Assembly (NCBI GenBank): GCA_013397865.1
Contig: VZTI01005023.1
Span: 672,347-736,346 of the forward strand
Reading direction: 5' to 3'
Length of the DNA stretch: 64,000 nt
DNA from: Struthidea cinerea
Taxonomy: Eukaryota; Chordata; Aves; Passeriformes; Corcoracidae
Part shown: piece after piece, positions 24,501 to 39,500 of the stretch
Position numbering within the stretch: the first letter of the stretch is position 1
Layout: each line of letters starts with the position of its first letter
Position numbers and translations under genes: made by a program
Notes under the pieces: generated by a model
Seen by the model: only the letters and a program-made list of their open reading frames with translations
Told to the model about the DNA's origin: nothing
Database searches by the model: none

Positions 24501-27500
24501 CGTCTTTTCCAAACTAATTGATTCCATGATTCTGTCATTCAGGAGAGAAGGTAGTGTTTTCTTCAATTCTCCCAGAAATGAAGAGCATGGTCTCTCATAG
24601 TATTCTTCCAGACAAAACACCCAGCATGCAGCTGGATAAACACATCATGGGATGGGTGAGCAGCTGGCTCAGCGGTGAGGCACGAAGGGTGATCGTGAAT
24701 GGGATGACATCAGACCTGTCATCAGTGGCGTCCCAGAGGGCTCCGTCTTAGGCCCTGTGCTCTTCAACATCTTCATGAATGACCTGGATGCAGGACTGGA
24801 AGGGACACTAAGCAAGTTCACAGATGATACGAAACTCGGAGGAGCTGTTGAATTCATCAGAGGAAGGGAGGTCCTGCAGAGAGACCTCAACAAATTAGAG
24901 GGCTGGGCAATTACCAACTGTATGAAGTTCAACAAGGGAAAGTTCTGCGCGGTCTCCCCTTGAGAACTGTGTGCAGTTTGGGCACCACCATACAAAAAAG
25001 ACATTAAGCTCTTAAAGAGCATCCAAAGAAGAGCCACAAAGGTGTTGAAGGGTCAGGGGAAGCTTTAAGAGGAGCAGCTGAAGTCACTTGGTTTATTCAG
25101 CCTGGAGAATAGGAGACTGAGGGGAGACCTGGTTGCCATCTACAACTTCCTTGTGAGGGGAAGAGGAGGTTTCAGACATTGACCTCTTCTCTGTGGTGAC
25201 CAGTGACCAGTGACAGCCCAAGGGAATGGCCTGAAGTTGTGCCAGGGAAGGTTTAGGTTGGATATTAGGAAAAAGTTCTTCACCCAGAGCATGGTTGGGT
25301 GCTGGAACAACTCCCCAGGGAAGTGGTCACAGCTCCAAGCTTGACAGAATTCAGGAAGTGTTTGGACAAAGCTCTCAGGCACATGGTGTGGCTCTTGGGC
25401 ATGGTGCTGTACAGGGCCAGGAGCTGGACTCAGTGATCCTTGTGGGTCCTTTCTAACTCAGAATATTCTGTGATTCTTTGATTCTCTTTTTAAATATATT
25501 TACCCAGGTTGTTATGTTTCCTCCCATTCTGCTGCCTTTGGGATATTTGGTTAAGGTGAAAGAAATAGTGAATAGAAGATAATAGAAGGAAGGTTATAGA
25601 AAACATTCTTCATTTTTGAAGTTAAATCCATAACTTTAACAGTTTTTAAAGTTGCATAACACTTTTCCTGTTCGTTCAACAAACGTTTTGAATACAAAAA
25701 TTAATTTTCTGGTGGGAAAGTTTACCCAAAAGACTTGCTCCACCCCCACTTCTTCCACCATTACCCCCTCTCCAAATATAGAAATGTTCTTGTCTAGCTC
25801 AGGATTTTTAAATTTAAGCTGATTACTTAGATCTCTGAAAACTCTGCTTTTAGAGGTGTCAAAAGTGTTTAACTTATCTTTGCAACAAATAAAGAAATAG
25901 GATGAAATTACAGTTTCAGGTAAGTTGCAGTCTCCTTTTAACAGTTCATTTGACTCACCCTGAGCCCCTGTGAAGGTTCTGCTTTTCAGATCATCACTTC
26001 CTAAGGACTTAGCTCCTTCCAGGTACCTGGTTTATGCTGAGGACTAAAAAGCCACAGGTTACCATGAAAATACAGGCCAGGATCTGACTGTGGAAGATTT
26101 AATCTCAAAATAAATGTGAACAGAGATTCAGAGACAACCATGTTCTTGTAATGTCTGTAATTGTTTTTCTGCAAGAAATATTAACATAAAAACAGTGTAG
26201 CAAAAATTCTTTTTGGGATTCTGGTTTTCACTCTGAAAATTATTTACACAATTTTATATATTTAATTTCAGATGATCCAAGTATCTGTATAACATGCATG
26301 GAAAACTATTACATGTAAGTATAGCTGTATAGCTCTTCATGACTACACATTTTTCTGAAGCAAAAATATGCTCTTCACTACATGAATCTGTGCTATGTAT
26401 GTTGTCTCATCCTTTAAATTGCCTGTCTGAAAAACAGTAACTTGGAAAAATATTTGGGAAGTGTTGGAAAACCAGCCAGCCATTTAGTATTGAGACCTGT
26501 TAAAACTTATGGACCGGTGGGACCTTTGCATATCAGAAGAGAGGAATATGGAACAAAAAGTGTCAAAAAGTTAAACAATGCATATGGATTTGTGGTGTCT
26601 AGTTTGGTATGTGAAGTTCATGAGACACATTTATAAATGTACGGAGTTTATGCAAAGGAATAAAATATTAATTAAAAGTTTAAATTAAATAGAGAGAAAA
26701 GATCTCTACTGCTTTTCAAACAGACCTTTAGTAGATCTGTGTAAAAATTGGGAAAAAAATGGATTATATTGACTATATATACAAAGGCCCTGGAATATAT
26801 GTTTTTAAAAGCAATCAGCTCTTTACAATCATGATACAGTAATTTTTAATGAAGCATGTATTTGGGTTTCTGCCTACCTTTAAAAAATAAAATAAAATAA
26901 ATTATACTTAAGAATCCTGAGATTAGGAAACATGACTTTGCTTGTTGAATAAACAACATAACCACAAACACACTTTGAATCCTCGTTAAAGGAATAATTT
27001 CTGTTCATTATGATAATACAGCTTTATCATTACCATGCTTAGAAACACACAGAAAACAAACTCAGTGAAACTCTTTCTTCAAAAGAAACTTACTAATGAT
27101 GTTCTACTTTATTTTACAGGTATAAGCAGCGCTGCTATAAATACTGTCCAGAAAATACCTACAGAGATGAAAGTTCTTGGCAGTGTAGAGACTGTCATGC
27201 CAACTGTAACAGCTGTGACAAGGATGGGTGTGACTCATGTGAGGAAGGCTTTTATCTCTCAGGTAAGCAAAGTACAAAGTGTGGCATAATACACAAAACT
27301 ATTTTAGACCTTTTCCTTAGAAAAGTACTCCGGATCCAAACTCTTAAATTCATAAATCTGTTCTACAGCAGAGAGCGGAGGCTGAGGGGACTTAGCTCTT
27401 TGCAGAATCAGGCATTTGCATTAATGTAGGGTGGTTATATTACCCAATAGTGTAATTTTGTTCAAAGGGTCTATATACTTAAATTTCAACTCTTCGGGGC

Positions 27501-30500
27501 ACATAAAAAAATTTGTATTTGGTTCTGACTTTGTGAAAGGAGGGTTTTTTAACTGCAGAAAGACATTTAAATGTTTCCTTACTATTTGCAAGTCTAGTTT
27601 TATTTTGACTTCTAAACACTCTGAAACAAGCTCAGTTAAAATTACTAAATTCCACACCAGATTCACACGAGAGTAGGAATCACCCACCTTTATTAAGAAG
27701 CCATAAATCAGGCAGGTCTGGTTCAGACATGGTCCCAAAAATGAATCACAGGAATTCCTGAGGTTATAGTATTCTCTTGCACTGGCTGTTGAAAGTGCCC
27801 AGTTGTGGCATCACACTCATGGAAAACTCTGTGGTCACAACCAGGGTGAGCTGTGGGTCTATGATTTTTTTAATTGAAATTAGACAAAACTCAAAAAGCC
27901 ATAAGTGCTACAACTTCCAGAGGTCTTGATGAGGTATGTGAAACCTTAATCTGAATCAGATTTAAACCTGAGTTTAACTTCATATTCAGCAGAAACTAGA
28001 GATCCTATAAATTTGCATATGCCTAAAATTCACATGTATCTAAAAAACTTAGGGGTGTCTAGTCTTTAATTTTTTATTGAGACAATATAATTTTTGGGAC
28101 TCAACCACAAAACTTTTACCCAGGCTTGGATTTCCATTAGATTTGTATGTACTAATGTTTAGCATACTGATCAAAGCCAAGCTAGAGGTAAATTTAAATG
28201 CAGATTGGTTTGAAGTTTGTGAAGTTTCTCATGTGCAACTGAACTGAATTTAGATTTCATGATAAAAAATTAGACTTTATATAGCCGCAAAAAGATTCAT
28301 ATGTTCTTACATACTGGGGTTTTCTTGTTAAACCGTTTCTGCTGGAGACAGAGGGATTGGCAGGGGTCATTCTCCTTCCAGGCTCTGTTTCTGTCGCAGA
28401 TGGCACATGTGTGAGGGAGTGTGGAGATGGCTTCTTCGCTGACCGAATCTCTAGAGAGTGCGAACCTTGCCACAGGAGCTGTGCTACCTGTGTTGGGTAC
28501 AGTTACAAGGACTGTACCGGGTGCAAAAACAGTTTCCAACTATCTTATGGACAGTGCCTGAGCCCAAGAAATTCTCTGCCAGCTGGGAAGTTCTGGAGAG
28601 GTAAGCTGAAACAGATCTCATAATCTTTTCTCTTTCTCTGAAGACTACTACAAAATTTAGAAAGAATATAGCAAAATCTTGTAGATTGATTGAAACTGCA
28701 CTTTTGTCAACCTTGTCATTTTAAAAGTATACTGACCAAACCCATTGGTTTCACAGACTGAAATTCATCATCCTGCAAATAGCGTAACATTTCAAAACAA
28801 CATAGGTGTTTCTCAGCTATCTTATATGAATAAAGATTAAAAATATAATTGACAAAAAGATAAAAATGTGAAAAAGATAAAAGATGGGTATTAGGTTAAG
28901 CTACTGGGAGTTCCTTATCTAAACTACTGGGTGCCTTGTAGGTTATGTTTTAGACCAGCTTTGTGGTTATTTGTTCCCTACAGAGAAGTCAATATAAGTT
29001 GGAGGAAATAGAAAATAATATATTATGTGGCTCTGTGTGTGTGTGATGTGAAAAAAAAATCTATCATCTCTCTTCTTTCCTTTCTCTGTATAGATATACA
29101 CTGCTTTCTGAGAGACCAAACACAGGCGGTAGGGCTGCATTCTGACATTCTGGTCCTACGCTGGCCATTTCCACACTTACAAAATAATTACTTTTTTCTT
29201 GGTGGTCTCATCCACAGCATGAGGGAAACAATTCTCTATTCCAAAAAAGTTCCCAAAAGCCTAGAAGTTATTTGGAAGGAAATTGCTTTTATTTAGAGAT
29301 GTTGAGAGCAACACTGTAATAATTTTAAATATTATTTTCCTTCTAATCCATCTTCAAATGCAACCTAGTACTGTCACAAATTTCTTATTTAAAAAGTTTT
29401 AAATCAAGAGGGCATATATAGAATATTTGTCATTCCCATTATGCCAATATAAAAAGAACAATTGAACATTTATGTTACAAAATGAAACTGTGACATTGGA
29501 AAAAAAAGGGTACTTTCAAATTTTATAATGGAACAGTAGTAAAATCTGTTATAAAGTTTAGGCATTTGTATCACTAGGAGTCTCTAAGAACACATGAAAA
29601 CTATCTGACAGGATACTTTGCTGAAAGGAGCAAAAGACTCTAAGATGCATTTTTGAATCAAGTAAAAATGAAGTAAAAATTTTCTTCTGGTTCCTATGTT
29701 TTTATTTGAATCAAACACATCCAGGAATGACTATCCTTAGATCAATATGATCTTGTATTAGAAAGTAAAATACTGTAATTAATACTTTCAGAAAAAATAT
29801 TGACCATGTCTATTAATCGCCTACCTGTTGGAGAAATGTGTCAAAAGCAATAATTCTTCTTCACTTCAAAAAAATATGAGAGACCTAAAAATAAGAATAT
29901 TAATAGAAAGTTGATCTCCTACATGCATTTCCTTGCATTTAATCCACAAAAGCAAGTTTGGGGTCTTTTCATTTTAAAATTACATCTACATCAGTGCCAT
30001 GAAAAGATCACATCTGTAGTCCGGTCTATCTATTGATTATCTCTTTCTCACACTGCTAAACACAGTGACTTCTTCTCAGCTTTTTTCTTTTGAGCAGACA
30101 TCTGATGCAGTCTGCATAAATGAACATTGCTGTGCTGTGAAACTTCTTTCTCTCCATCTTGCTTACCATTTCTCTTTCCTTCAGTAGTAAAAATACATCT
30201 GTCTTAGGGACATTTCAAACTGATACGTCTCACTCAGAGCTGTACTGGTTTGAACATTAATGACTGCTCCAAAGTCACAGGATTCCTGCTGCAGCTGGTG
30301 ATGGCACCCCAGGAAACATGGCTGGTGACTGTACAGCTCCTCTTGGATAGCCTTGCCAGGTTTCCTCCAGTGTGGCAGCTGCTGGGAAAGTGATGTTGAA
30401 GTTGGTGGTGTCCTGAGCCTTTTTTCTCCAGGCTTCCAAATAGTAGTAATCTTCAAGTCAAAAAGTAATGAAGTTGCCACTGTGCTTATTGAAGTTACAT

Positions 30501-33500
30501 CCTTTAGTGACTACATTTATTGATATTTTCTGGAGTTTCTTACTCAGATAGTGTAGGTTCATCCAGTTCTCATAAAAATAACGTTCATTGTTTAAAAAAC
30601 AACACAACCCGAATAGTTGATTTTTTTGGCTAGAATATCACTCCCTCATTTCTTCTGATGATTTCATTCAAGGGGCAGATGTCAGCTGAGTCCAGATTTC
30701 CAACTGTACAATCTATATTGGAAATTCTTGTTGCTGCTAAAGGTCCTTAACAAAAAATATAGGATTTAGGCAGGCAGGACCAAAACACATTTAGCTCTAG
30801 CAGTGCATCACACTGGTAGAGTTGTTCCTGGTTAGAGACTGCAGTGCATTTCACACCCTGATAATATTTTAATACACATGGATCATTTTAAAAGAGAAAA
30901 AAGAAAGCAAACCAACCAACCAAAAACTTCCCGTGTTTAGCAATCTGTCACAATTATTTTCTTCATTATCTAGGGCTTTCTGAAAACCAATAAAATCTAG
31001 GGGATGCAGTCACTGTCATTGTTTACACAATTCTGTAGGATTAGTACAAGAATGGATAAAACGGAAACCTATCTCTGCTCTTTGAAATTTGCTATCAGTG
31101 AATATTCTGGCTCTCACACCTGTACAGAAAACATCCTGTGTCAAGAACAAATGATCCCTCTCCAGCTTATTTTAAGCATATCTGTAGGGCCTCCTTCTCT
31201 TTCATTAAGCATTTCAAAGATATATACAGATATACAGAGAAAATAATTTTTCTTTCATACTTGAAGGCAAAATCATAGCATCTTTCCAAGTCTTTCACCA
31301 GCTACTCTGGACAAATGTATCCGGGAATATCTTATCCCACTTTACCTTTTTGTTGCTGTTGTTGTTCTTTAGTTTTTTTATATACACTTTTAGTTTATTC
31401 AGGGTTATTCTTTCTTACCAAAATATCTTCCATCTCATCTGTTGTCAAACCCATTTTCTAAGGATAGCTTGTCATGCAGCATGACAAGCCTGATCAAAGT
31501 AGCTTGTTCAGGCTGAAGGGGATATTGGAATAGTTTCACGATTTTCACCACCCCGATGTGGGGAAGATTGTGGCTGAGATTTGGGTTTCGACTCACATCT
31601 CGTCTGGCTGTTCATCAATATAAGCTTCTCACACTGCGTCCTCAGCATCCTCAAATATTTACATTAGTGCAGCACCATGGCAGAGCTGCCTCTGATCTTC
31701 AGTGGCCTGAATTAAAGAATCTGATTAAAAAATATAAGCCAGGTGATTACTAGTCTTACCATTTTGGGGGTGTGAGCTGGGTCTGGGGAGCCAGGTCTAA
31801 AATAAACAACCTTGCCCTTGCCATGGGAGCGAAGGTAGGAGAGCACCAAATGCATCCTCCGTACATGGCCTGCTTCAGACAGTGCAGGAGGACAACACAA
31901 CTAGGAAGATAGACAAAATTTCCAAATCTAATAGTTTACATCAGCTTTTACTATATTACTCTTTTATTTACTCTTTTTCTTTAGAAATGAGTAATTGAGA
32001 GTTGAAGTATTAGACCTTGAATTGTATTACAAATCATGAAACTATTTTTCTTTGGCTCCTTCAGCCACATGAATTCAGTGGGTTCCACTATGGGTTTAGT
32101 GAGTATGTTGACATACCATGTGGAACAATGTGACTTTTGGGAAACGTTCTTGTTTTGGTGGTTCCAAGGCTAACATAACTAAAAGGGCAGTATGTCAGAG
32201 CCTGCCGTGGAGAAAACGAGTCAGGTCTGCCTTCCTTTGCAAGCTGAGAGACTAGTCCGTTTAGGTTAGAAATAAAACCTTTGTGAATGTGGAATACACT
32301 TTTATTTTCAATCATGTTCAAGGTTTCACTTCCATTTATTATGCAAGGATAAATTATAGACCTGTCCCACAAATTTTTATGAGCAAGCAATCCAGCCACC
32401 AAAACATTCTATTAAGAAAACCTATTTAAAATTATATTTACTTTGCTGGTATATTCTGCTGGGCAAACTGTTCAGCTGGTATCAGTAATCCCTAAAAGGT
32501 CATATTCAGGTCTGAATTTACGCAGCAGACAATGTGTGATACTCAGGCTTTTAAAAAGACAGGGCAAGCCAAGAAAAGGAGAAAGGAAAAAAGCCCCAAG
32601 AACTGAACTCTAGGTTTCCAGAATGAAACATCTGTATTTTATCTCATGTGCCAGATGATGAAATGAATTTGGAAGCCAGGAAACACACTAGTGTAAGCTT
32701 AATTCACCAAGTGAGTACAGAGCCCCTTTTACCTGGATTAGACATTTTGCAAATTATTAAGAGGTCTTTGTTTTGCCAGATCATTAACAGGCTGCACACT
32801 ATAGTAATTCCTTGGTTTAGTATGCCACATTTTAATGATAATTTAAAATGGGAGAAAACAGGTATGGACTGAGAACTATTTCTAATGATGGAATATGTGT
32901 TTCTTTACATACAGATAAATAGCAGCAGTTTACCATTACCTACCATCTCCAATAACCTTCCACAACCTTCCACAAGCACCACTGACCAGCTGCATTCTCC
33001 TTTTCCTAAATACAGGGCAAAACAAAATCAGTAGAAATGTACTGGTTGAGAGAAAGCAGTAATTTAGGCTTTAAAAGGACCTTAATGCAGCTCTGCAGAT
33101 ATACATGCAAGGGTTTCAGAATATGGGAAGGAAAAAAACAAGGAATGTACTGTGCAGAAGACAGGAGAGAAAGCAGCAGTAGGAGAGAATGGCTCATAGT
33201 CTTTTAAACATGAAAATGTCCTGGCATTTAGGGTGCAGAATTACAGCATCATGGGAAGAAGTAGAAAACCATTTTAATCACCATCCATATGTGAAATTTC
33301 AGGTTGCTAGAAGTAAGCAAAAATGATCCATTATCAAATATGTTCTTAGCCATGACAATTTCATGTTCTGGTTATTTGTTTGTAAAATAATATAGCTGTT
33401 ACAGGACAACTAGATTGATAACTAATGGTTATTGGGGAGTGTCATTTACTTCCCAGCAGTCCTATAGATTCTTTAAATCTACAGCTCACATAAGTCTTCA

Positions 33501-36500
33501 CAATGGGAGAGGTCTAGCATTTTACTACATATGTATATTGTTTTCAATATGTTTTGCTATATTTATATAATTGCAATTACCTTATGGAGACATGTAACCT
33601 GTTCAGGGCTTTTTTTACAATTCATGATTGTATTAGTTTTACAAGAGCAGTGCCATGCACAGAATAAAATCTAACAAACTAAGCCACACTTCAACTGGAT
33701 CTCATTCAAATCACATTACTGCACAGTGTAAAAGTTAGACAGGTCACTTTCTAAAAAGAATACACCCGCAGTAAGAAACAGCACTGCATTCCCTTCTGCA
33801 TCCTTCACCAAAGTAATTGTACCATGGTCCAAGAACAAAATACATTGTAAATATACAATCCTTTCAGGAATTAATATATAGGAGCTAAGGATATTACAAA
33901 TATACGCAAGAGACCTACTTTGATAGCAACTAAAAGTGAAAAGTTTTAAATCCCCTCTTTACTCATAGAAAAGCACAAATAAAGGAGATTTAAATTGAAG
34001 GAAATAAATCATCTTTTGCCAGTTTGAACACCTCCTGCTTGCACAACCTGGCCTGAAGATCCATTCTCCAAAAGGAACAGGTAGAGAGAGCAAGGTGGAT
34101 GGCAAAAAGGTGATGAGAAACTAGAAAGTACTCTTATAATACTGTTGTGGTTCTGAATGAAATTAAGGAGGGATTATTAGGCAATTCAAATGTTTTTATA
34201 CTAGAAGGCATGCTTCTTTATATATGGCCATATCTCTGCTCATATGTCCTCAGGTTTTTTAGAGGGTTTCAGCTTGTTTTTTTAAATAAAATTTACATTT
34301 TTCAGAACAAGTGGTGAGCATGTGAAGAGGATCATACTTGTTTCCTTGTGAACCCCTGATTTTCACCCTGAATATTTTTGAGGATTCATTTAATTTTTCT
34401 CTAAAAGCAGATTGAAAAAATGTTGGGAGTTAAAAGGAAGATGACTGAAGCAAAAATAAAGTAAATATGGGGACATTGTGTTAATTAAAAATAAAATTTT
34501 ACTCATTTTTTCCTTAATTAATTTTGGGGTCACTGTTAATATCTTACAGTAATATGTTTCAAGAAAATCTTTCATTATCTCACTCATGATGCACAACCCC
34601 AAATGAGAAAAGAGAATAGGAAAAAAATATTTCCCAGTCTTCCCCACCCTTCCAGTTTTATAATCCCTTGAACAGTCTGAATGGGCAAGAGCACTGTGGT
34701 AGCTTCAAAGCTGCAGTAAAATCTAGCACAAGAAATAGCGAGATTCAGTTTTTCAGATTCTATAAAAGAATAAGACAGACTTAGCTGGGTCAAAGATGTT
34801 ACTCATTTTGACAAAGACACAAGAATAAAGATGGTCTTGAGTCAGATTCTGACCCAAGTTGAAATAGAGGGCTTTTGTTTTTGGAAATAAAAAAAAATGG
34901 ATATTGAATTTTTTAAAGAAGAATATAAGTTTAAGGATAAAAACAACTCAGTAGGTCTCCAAAGATCATTCGTTTTGTTGAATACTCAAGTCCTTTAAGG
35001 GAAAGGAAAATTGAACCCAACAGCTTAAACCCAGTAATTTTCAAGCTTTCCATTTGCCATCAGTCCAAAGACCAAGGAAGTACATGTTGCATGACCATTT
35101 CTTCAGCTTTGTAAGGTTATTCTTTGGAAGGACCTTGTTACATTATTGGAAGTAGTGTGCAGAGTTTTCTGCAAAAAACGTGCCTTGCATCACATTTTCC
35201 CATTTTGGAAACCTTTTGCTGTGAAGGAAACTTAGATTTAAAAAGTTCACATTATTCTAAATATATGTTGTATTTCAGTTTTTTTAGTAAATGAAAGCCA
35301 CAGTCACAAGAAAGACTCATTTTACCTACCCAGAATTTTTTTAAAAATAATTTTTACAAATTTCTTCTGTCAATACTTAAATTGGGAAATTTAAATACTT
35401 ATATTCGACTGGAAGCAAAACGTTGTTCCTGTTGTCAACAGAAGCCTAACTGCTTGCATACATTCCCCTCTGGTGGCAACTAGTTAAAATTACAACAACC
35501 ACGATGTATTGCAAAAGGGAAACAGAAATCAAAACTAGTTCACCAAAAATATCTTTATTTTTCATTATAAGGTTTCAAACATTTAGAAAGAATGAACTCC
35601 TTTAAATATTCTTCAGCAATAGTTAACAACTTCTCTGCTTAACTTCACCTAATCTTCACTCAAAACCAGCACAAGAGAGAAGCTTTGCATAAATAAAGTT
35701 AGGATAATAGAAAACCTTGTAACATCCAACTTTTCTGGAGTATTTCTTATATTCTTAGTCAACACGAAGGACACCTCTTAAAATTTTGTTAAATAAGGGA
35801 GAGTAATGAAAAACATGAAGCTAAGGCATAGCCTCTCCAAGAAATGCTTTGACAGTGAATCTCACAAAGGTAAGCAATTATCTATTTGAGGATTATTTGC
35901 ATAAGAGAAGTCAAAATGCTTATGTGCTGCATACCTTGAAAAAGACTCACACTGTCCTCTGCACTCAGGGGCAATTAGATACAGTAGAGTAGTTTTAGCA
36001 GGACATGTTGTAACCTGAAATACAGGAAAAAGATATTCAGCAGGGGAGGATGGGCAATCGCCACCGGTATGAATTTTAACTTGGGCAAGTGCTGGATTCT
36101 GCACCTGGGACAGTACAACCCTGGTTTCTTGTACAGAGGCTGAAGAGGAGCACTGTGGAAAGGGACCTGGGTGCTCTGATCGATGGCAAGTTGAATGTGA
36201 CTGAACAGTGTGTCCTGGCAGCCAAGAGAGCCGAGCATGTGCCGGATGATTTAAAAACAGCGTTGACAACTGGTCAGGAGAGGGGATTGTCCTGCTCTTC
36301 TCTGCACTGGTGCAGCCTCAGCTTGAGGACTGTGTGCAGATTTGGGCACCACAACACAGAAAAGACAGAAAGCTATTAGAGAATGTCCAAAGGAGGGCCA
36401 TGAGGATGGTGAAGGGTCTGGAAGGGAAGCTTTACAAGGAGAGACTGAGGTCACTTGGTTTGCTCAGCCTAGAGTAGAGGAGACTTCATTGTGGTCTTCA

Positions 36501-39500
36501 ACATTCTCACAAGGGTAAGTGGAGCAGCAGGTATGGATCTCTTCACTCTTGTGATCAGTGAGAGGACTCAAGAAAAAGGCATGAAGCTGAGTCAGGACAG
36601 GTTTATGCTGGATACCAGGAAAGGATTTTTCACCCAGAGGGTGATTGAGTACTGGAACAAGCTCTCCAGGGAAATGGACACAGCACCAAGTCTGACAAAG
36701 TTCAAGAAGCATTTGGACAACGGTCTCAGCTTATGGTGCGCCCTGCACAGGGCCAGGAGCTGGACTTTGATGATACTGATGGGTCCCTTCCAAATCAACA
36801 TATTCTGTGATTATATGATTTCTGTCTCCTTCTGACTCAGAAATTTTGGGTTATAGGGCAATGGTGTTCTGCAACAATTTCATTCAAAATGTCCACAAAA
36901 TACCTCACTAAACCATGTCCCTAAATGTACATACTTTCTAGATCTTTCTGTTTGCAATCTATTAGTATTATATATCTGTATTTGGGTTTGGAGCACTACA
37001 CTGAAATTAAGATAATTTGGATAATTATAAAATTAAAACCATTATTATTCTCATTTGTGATGAGCAGTCCAGAACAATGCCCTAGTGAATGTGAGGAAAA
37101 CATTTATCTTTTCCTTTAATACAACTCTTAAACTACCATTTAGGAGAGATGAGTCAAATACAATCATTAAGTTCTTCAATTTCATTAATTCCAAAAATTC
37201 ACAGAGGTGCATTTTCAAAACACCTTAGGAAAAGCCATAGGAAGTGTCCCTCCCAAAGGGAGGAGAAATTAACAAAACCAGATGGTAAAAAATTGAACTT
37301 TTTTCCCCTTTCACCCCAGATGGAAACAGAAAATTGCTGTCCTGTGACTCTTCATGTATGACCTGTGAGAAATCTGCTGATGCGTGTACTTCATGTCCAC
37401 AAGGTAACATTTCAGCTTCCTTGGATAAGTTTGCAAGCAACTATAATATTTTGTAACCTACACATTTCCAGAGAATGTTTTTGCTGGTGGTCACTACAAA
37501 GTCCCTCAACAGCTTAAACAATAGGCAGGCAATCAGATAATCAACAGTTGAATTCAGGCAACAGGGCATGCCCTTGGTGATATGGGTTAAAAAAATTGTC
37601 ATATTGACAGTGCTCCTTTTCTTTCCTTTCAACTAAAATCTGTAGATGTGATGCGGGAATTAATGAATAGGGATTTCTTCAGCAAGACATGCTAGATAAT
37701 CCTGAAGATTCCTTCTAACTTCAATGTTATCCTTCTAAATTTCAGTGAAGTCTGAGAAAAATATTTTGGGGAATGTCTTAAAGAATGTTTTATTCATGCT
37801 TTTAAGAACCAAAGTTGAATTTTGAGAAGCTGAAAGCTTTTTTTATAGACATCCAAGGCAAAAATCTTTTAAATATATGTCTAATTGATGCCTTTACCCC
37901 CCTGGGTTGCTCTTCTGCCAGGAAAATTTCTTATCCATGATACCTGTGTTTCTCTGTGCCCTCAAAAATATTTTGGCAACATTGCAAGTGGAAAGTGCGA
38001 GATGTGCGGGGATGACTGTGAAGTGTGCTCTGACCACTGGCACTGTCAGAAATGTCAGTCTGAACAGAACCAGCTGCTCTTCCTCCACAGAGGCAGATGT
38101 TTAGAGGAGTGCCCTGAGTAAGTAACCCCTTTTATATCAAACCTAATTTTTTCTCTGTGCTCTTTCTCTTTAAAGTTCAGAATCATTATTAAACATGCAA
38201 GGAAGACCTTAACCTAACCTAAGCTGCCAGAAATTAAGGTGAACGTGGTTTTCAGACTACCTGAATAAATAGTATTTTCTTTTGGTTAGAGAAAAAGTAA
38301 AAAAATCAAAAGTGAAGGTAAGACATTAAATCCTATGAAAGATGGATTTAATCTTCAATGACTTCAGTAGGAACATGGTACTTCATGGCGAATGATAATA
38401 AAGGTTCTAGACGTTTTCCAGACTTGCTCCTTCCTCCAAGTAGTACAGAGCATCGGTACGAAATCAGACAGTGAATGTATTAGAGTCCTGATAAGTAAAT
38501 ACAGTGCTTAATGTGTGTGTTTCTCTTTGCCTCATATTTATTTTATGTATTTTTTATAAGTGAAATTAAAAAATATTCCCATTTGACTGCAAAGGATACT
38601 AGATCAGGCCCTTGAGTAGATCAGGTTCTCTCTTTTCTGTGTTTTTTTCTTCAACATTTATCTTGTCTACATATATATAAAACCAGTGCTATGCAGAAAA
38701 AAAGCCTTGCTTATTTAACTTTTTTTCTTCAGAAGAATGTGCAGCTCCTGCTTTTCTTGCAATCTGTCTACCACTGCCTTCCTGGTAATTTTGTCGAATA
38801 AGTCAATGAGGGCCAGTGGAACAGGTTTTCTTCATCAAATGTCACAGTAAGTGCAAGGTAATTGCACTAAAGCCTACTCTAGTCCAGAAGCAACTTTTAA
38901 TATTACAAACTGAGGCATACAACCATTAATAGTGTTTTGACATTAATATGTCTCTTGTCAGTACTCATTACCCGATAATCCCACTCAGAGTCAGTATAAC
39001 AAAATTAAAACTTTTTATATAGCACTAGTCATTTCAGATGTTATTATCCCTCTTTTTTTCCCCAAGTCCTAGACTCTAAGTAATGGCTTCCCATCACTGA
39101 GCAAAATTTACAAGGTATAAACTCCAGTTTCAGACTCTGAGGTAAAGTTCTTGAGACTCAACTACTTTCCACTGGAGCAAAAAATGAGACTCTTTATTAA
39201 GTGGGTTGGTTTGGGTTTTGGGACATGTTGTAAGGGATAAAAAGGGATAAAAAGGTTTGACTTACTGCATGATTTATTTTTGACAGAGGAATTTTGGAAG
39301 ACTGGGCTAATCAAGTACTCAACATTGGAACAAAAAAAGATGACAGGACTGTGAGAAGTAGTTGCAGGACCTTGATAAAAGTTGGAGGATAACAAAAGAT
39401 GAGAATAGGTGACAGGCACAGCTCCTCCTACCTTTTCTCTAACCTGCTCCTAATGCATTTCCCCAGACTTTCTTTGAAAAGATCACAACCAAGAAGGGAA

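Larger units (their letters stand above)
17441..26271 (+). other. PCSK5: PCSK5 intron D-E (8.8 kb)
   Basis: It holds two CR1 fragments (about 24.15-25.49 kb) and an unexplained minus-strand coding-like stretch at 17,976-18,765. About 18.8-24.1 kb is AT-rich with no recognised feature. Confidence 0.75.
28601..37319 (+). other. PCSK5: PCSK5 intron G-H (8.7 kb)
   Basis: It contains a CR1 fragment (36,075-36,822) and a 23-nt inverted repeat (31,468-31,490). A somewhat more GC-rich stretch at about 31.5-31.9 kb could be an old repeat that I cannot name. No gene was recognised. Confidence 0.7.

Noticed and set aside
24757..24963. Possible host gene with VLGPVLFNIF-like and DDTKL text
   Set aside because: It is a CR1 reverse transcriptase remnant inside a truncated LINE.
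30181..30480. 99-codon minus-strand open frame in intron G-H
   Set aside because: No family recognised, no splice context and no supporting composition change.
31556..31900. Possible retroviral gag or LTR fragment
   Set aside because: Somewhat GC-rich with an AATAAA, but no matching ends, duplication or clear motif.
38205..38222. Telomere-like TTAACCTAACCTAA
   Set aside because: Only about two imperfect units, so no evidence for an interstitial telomere tract.
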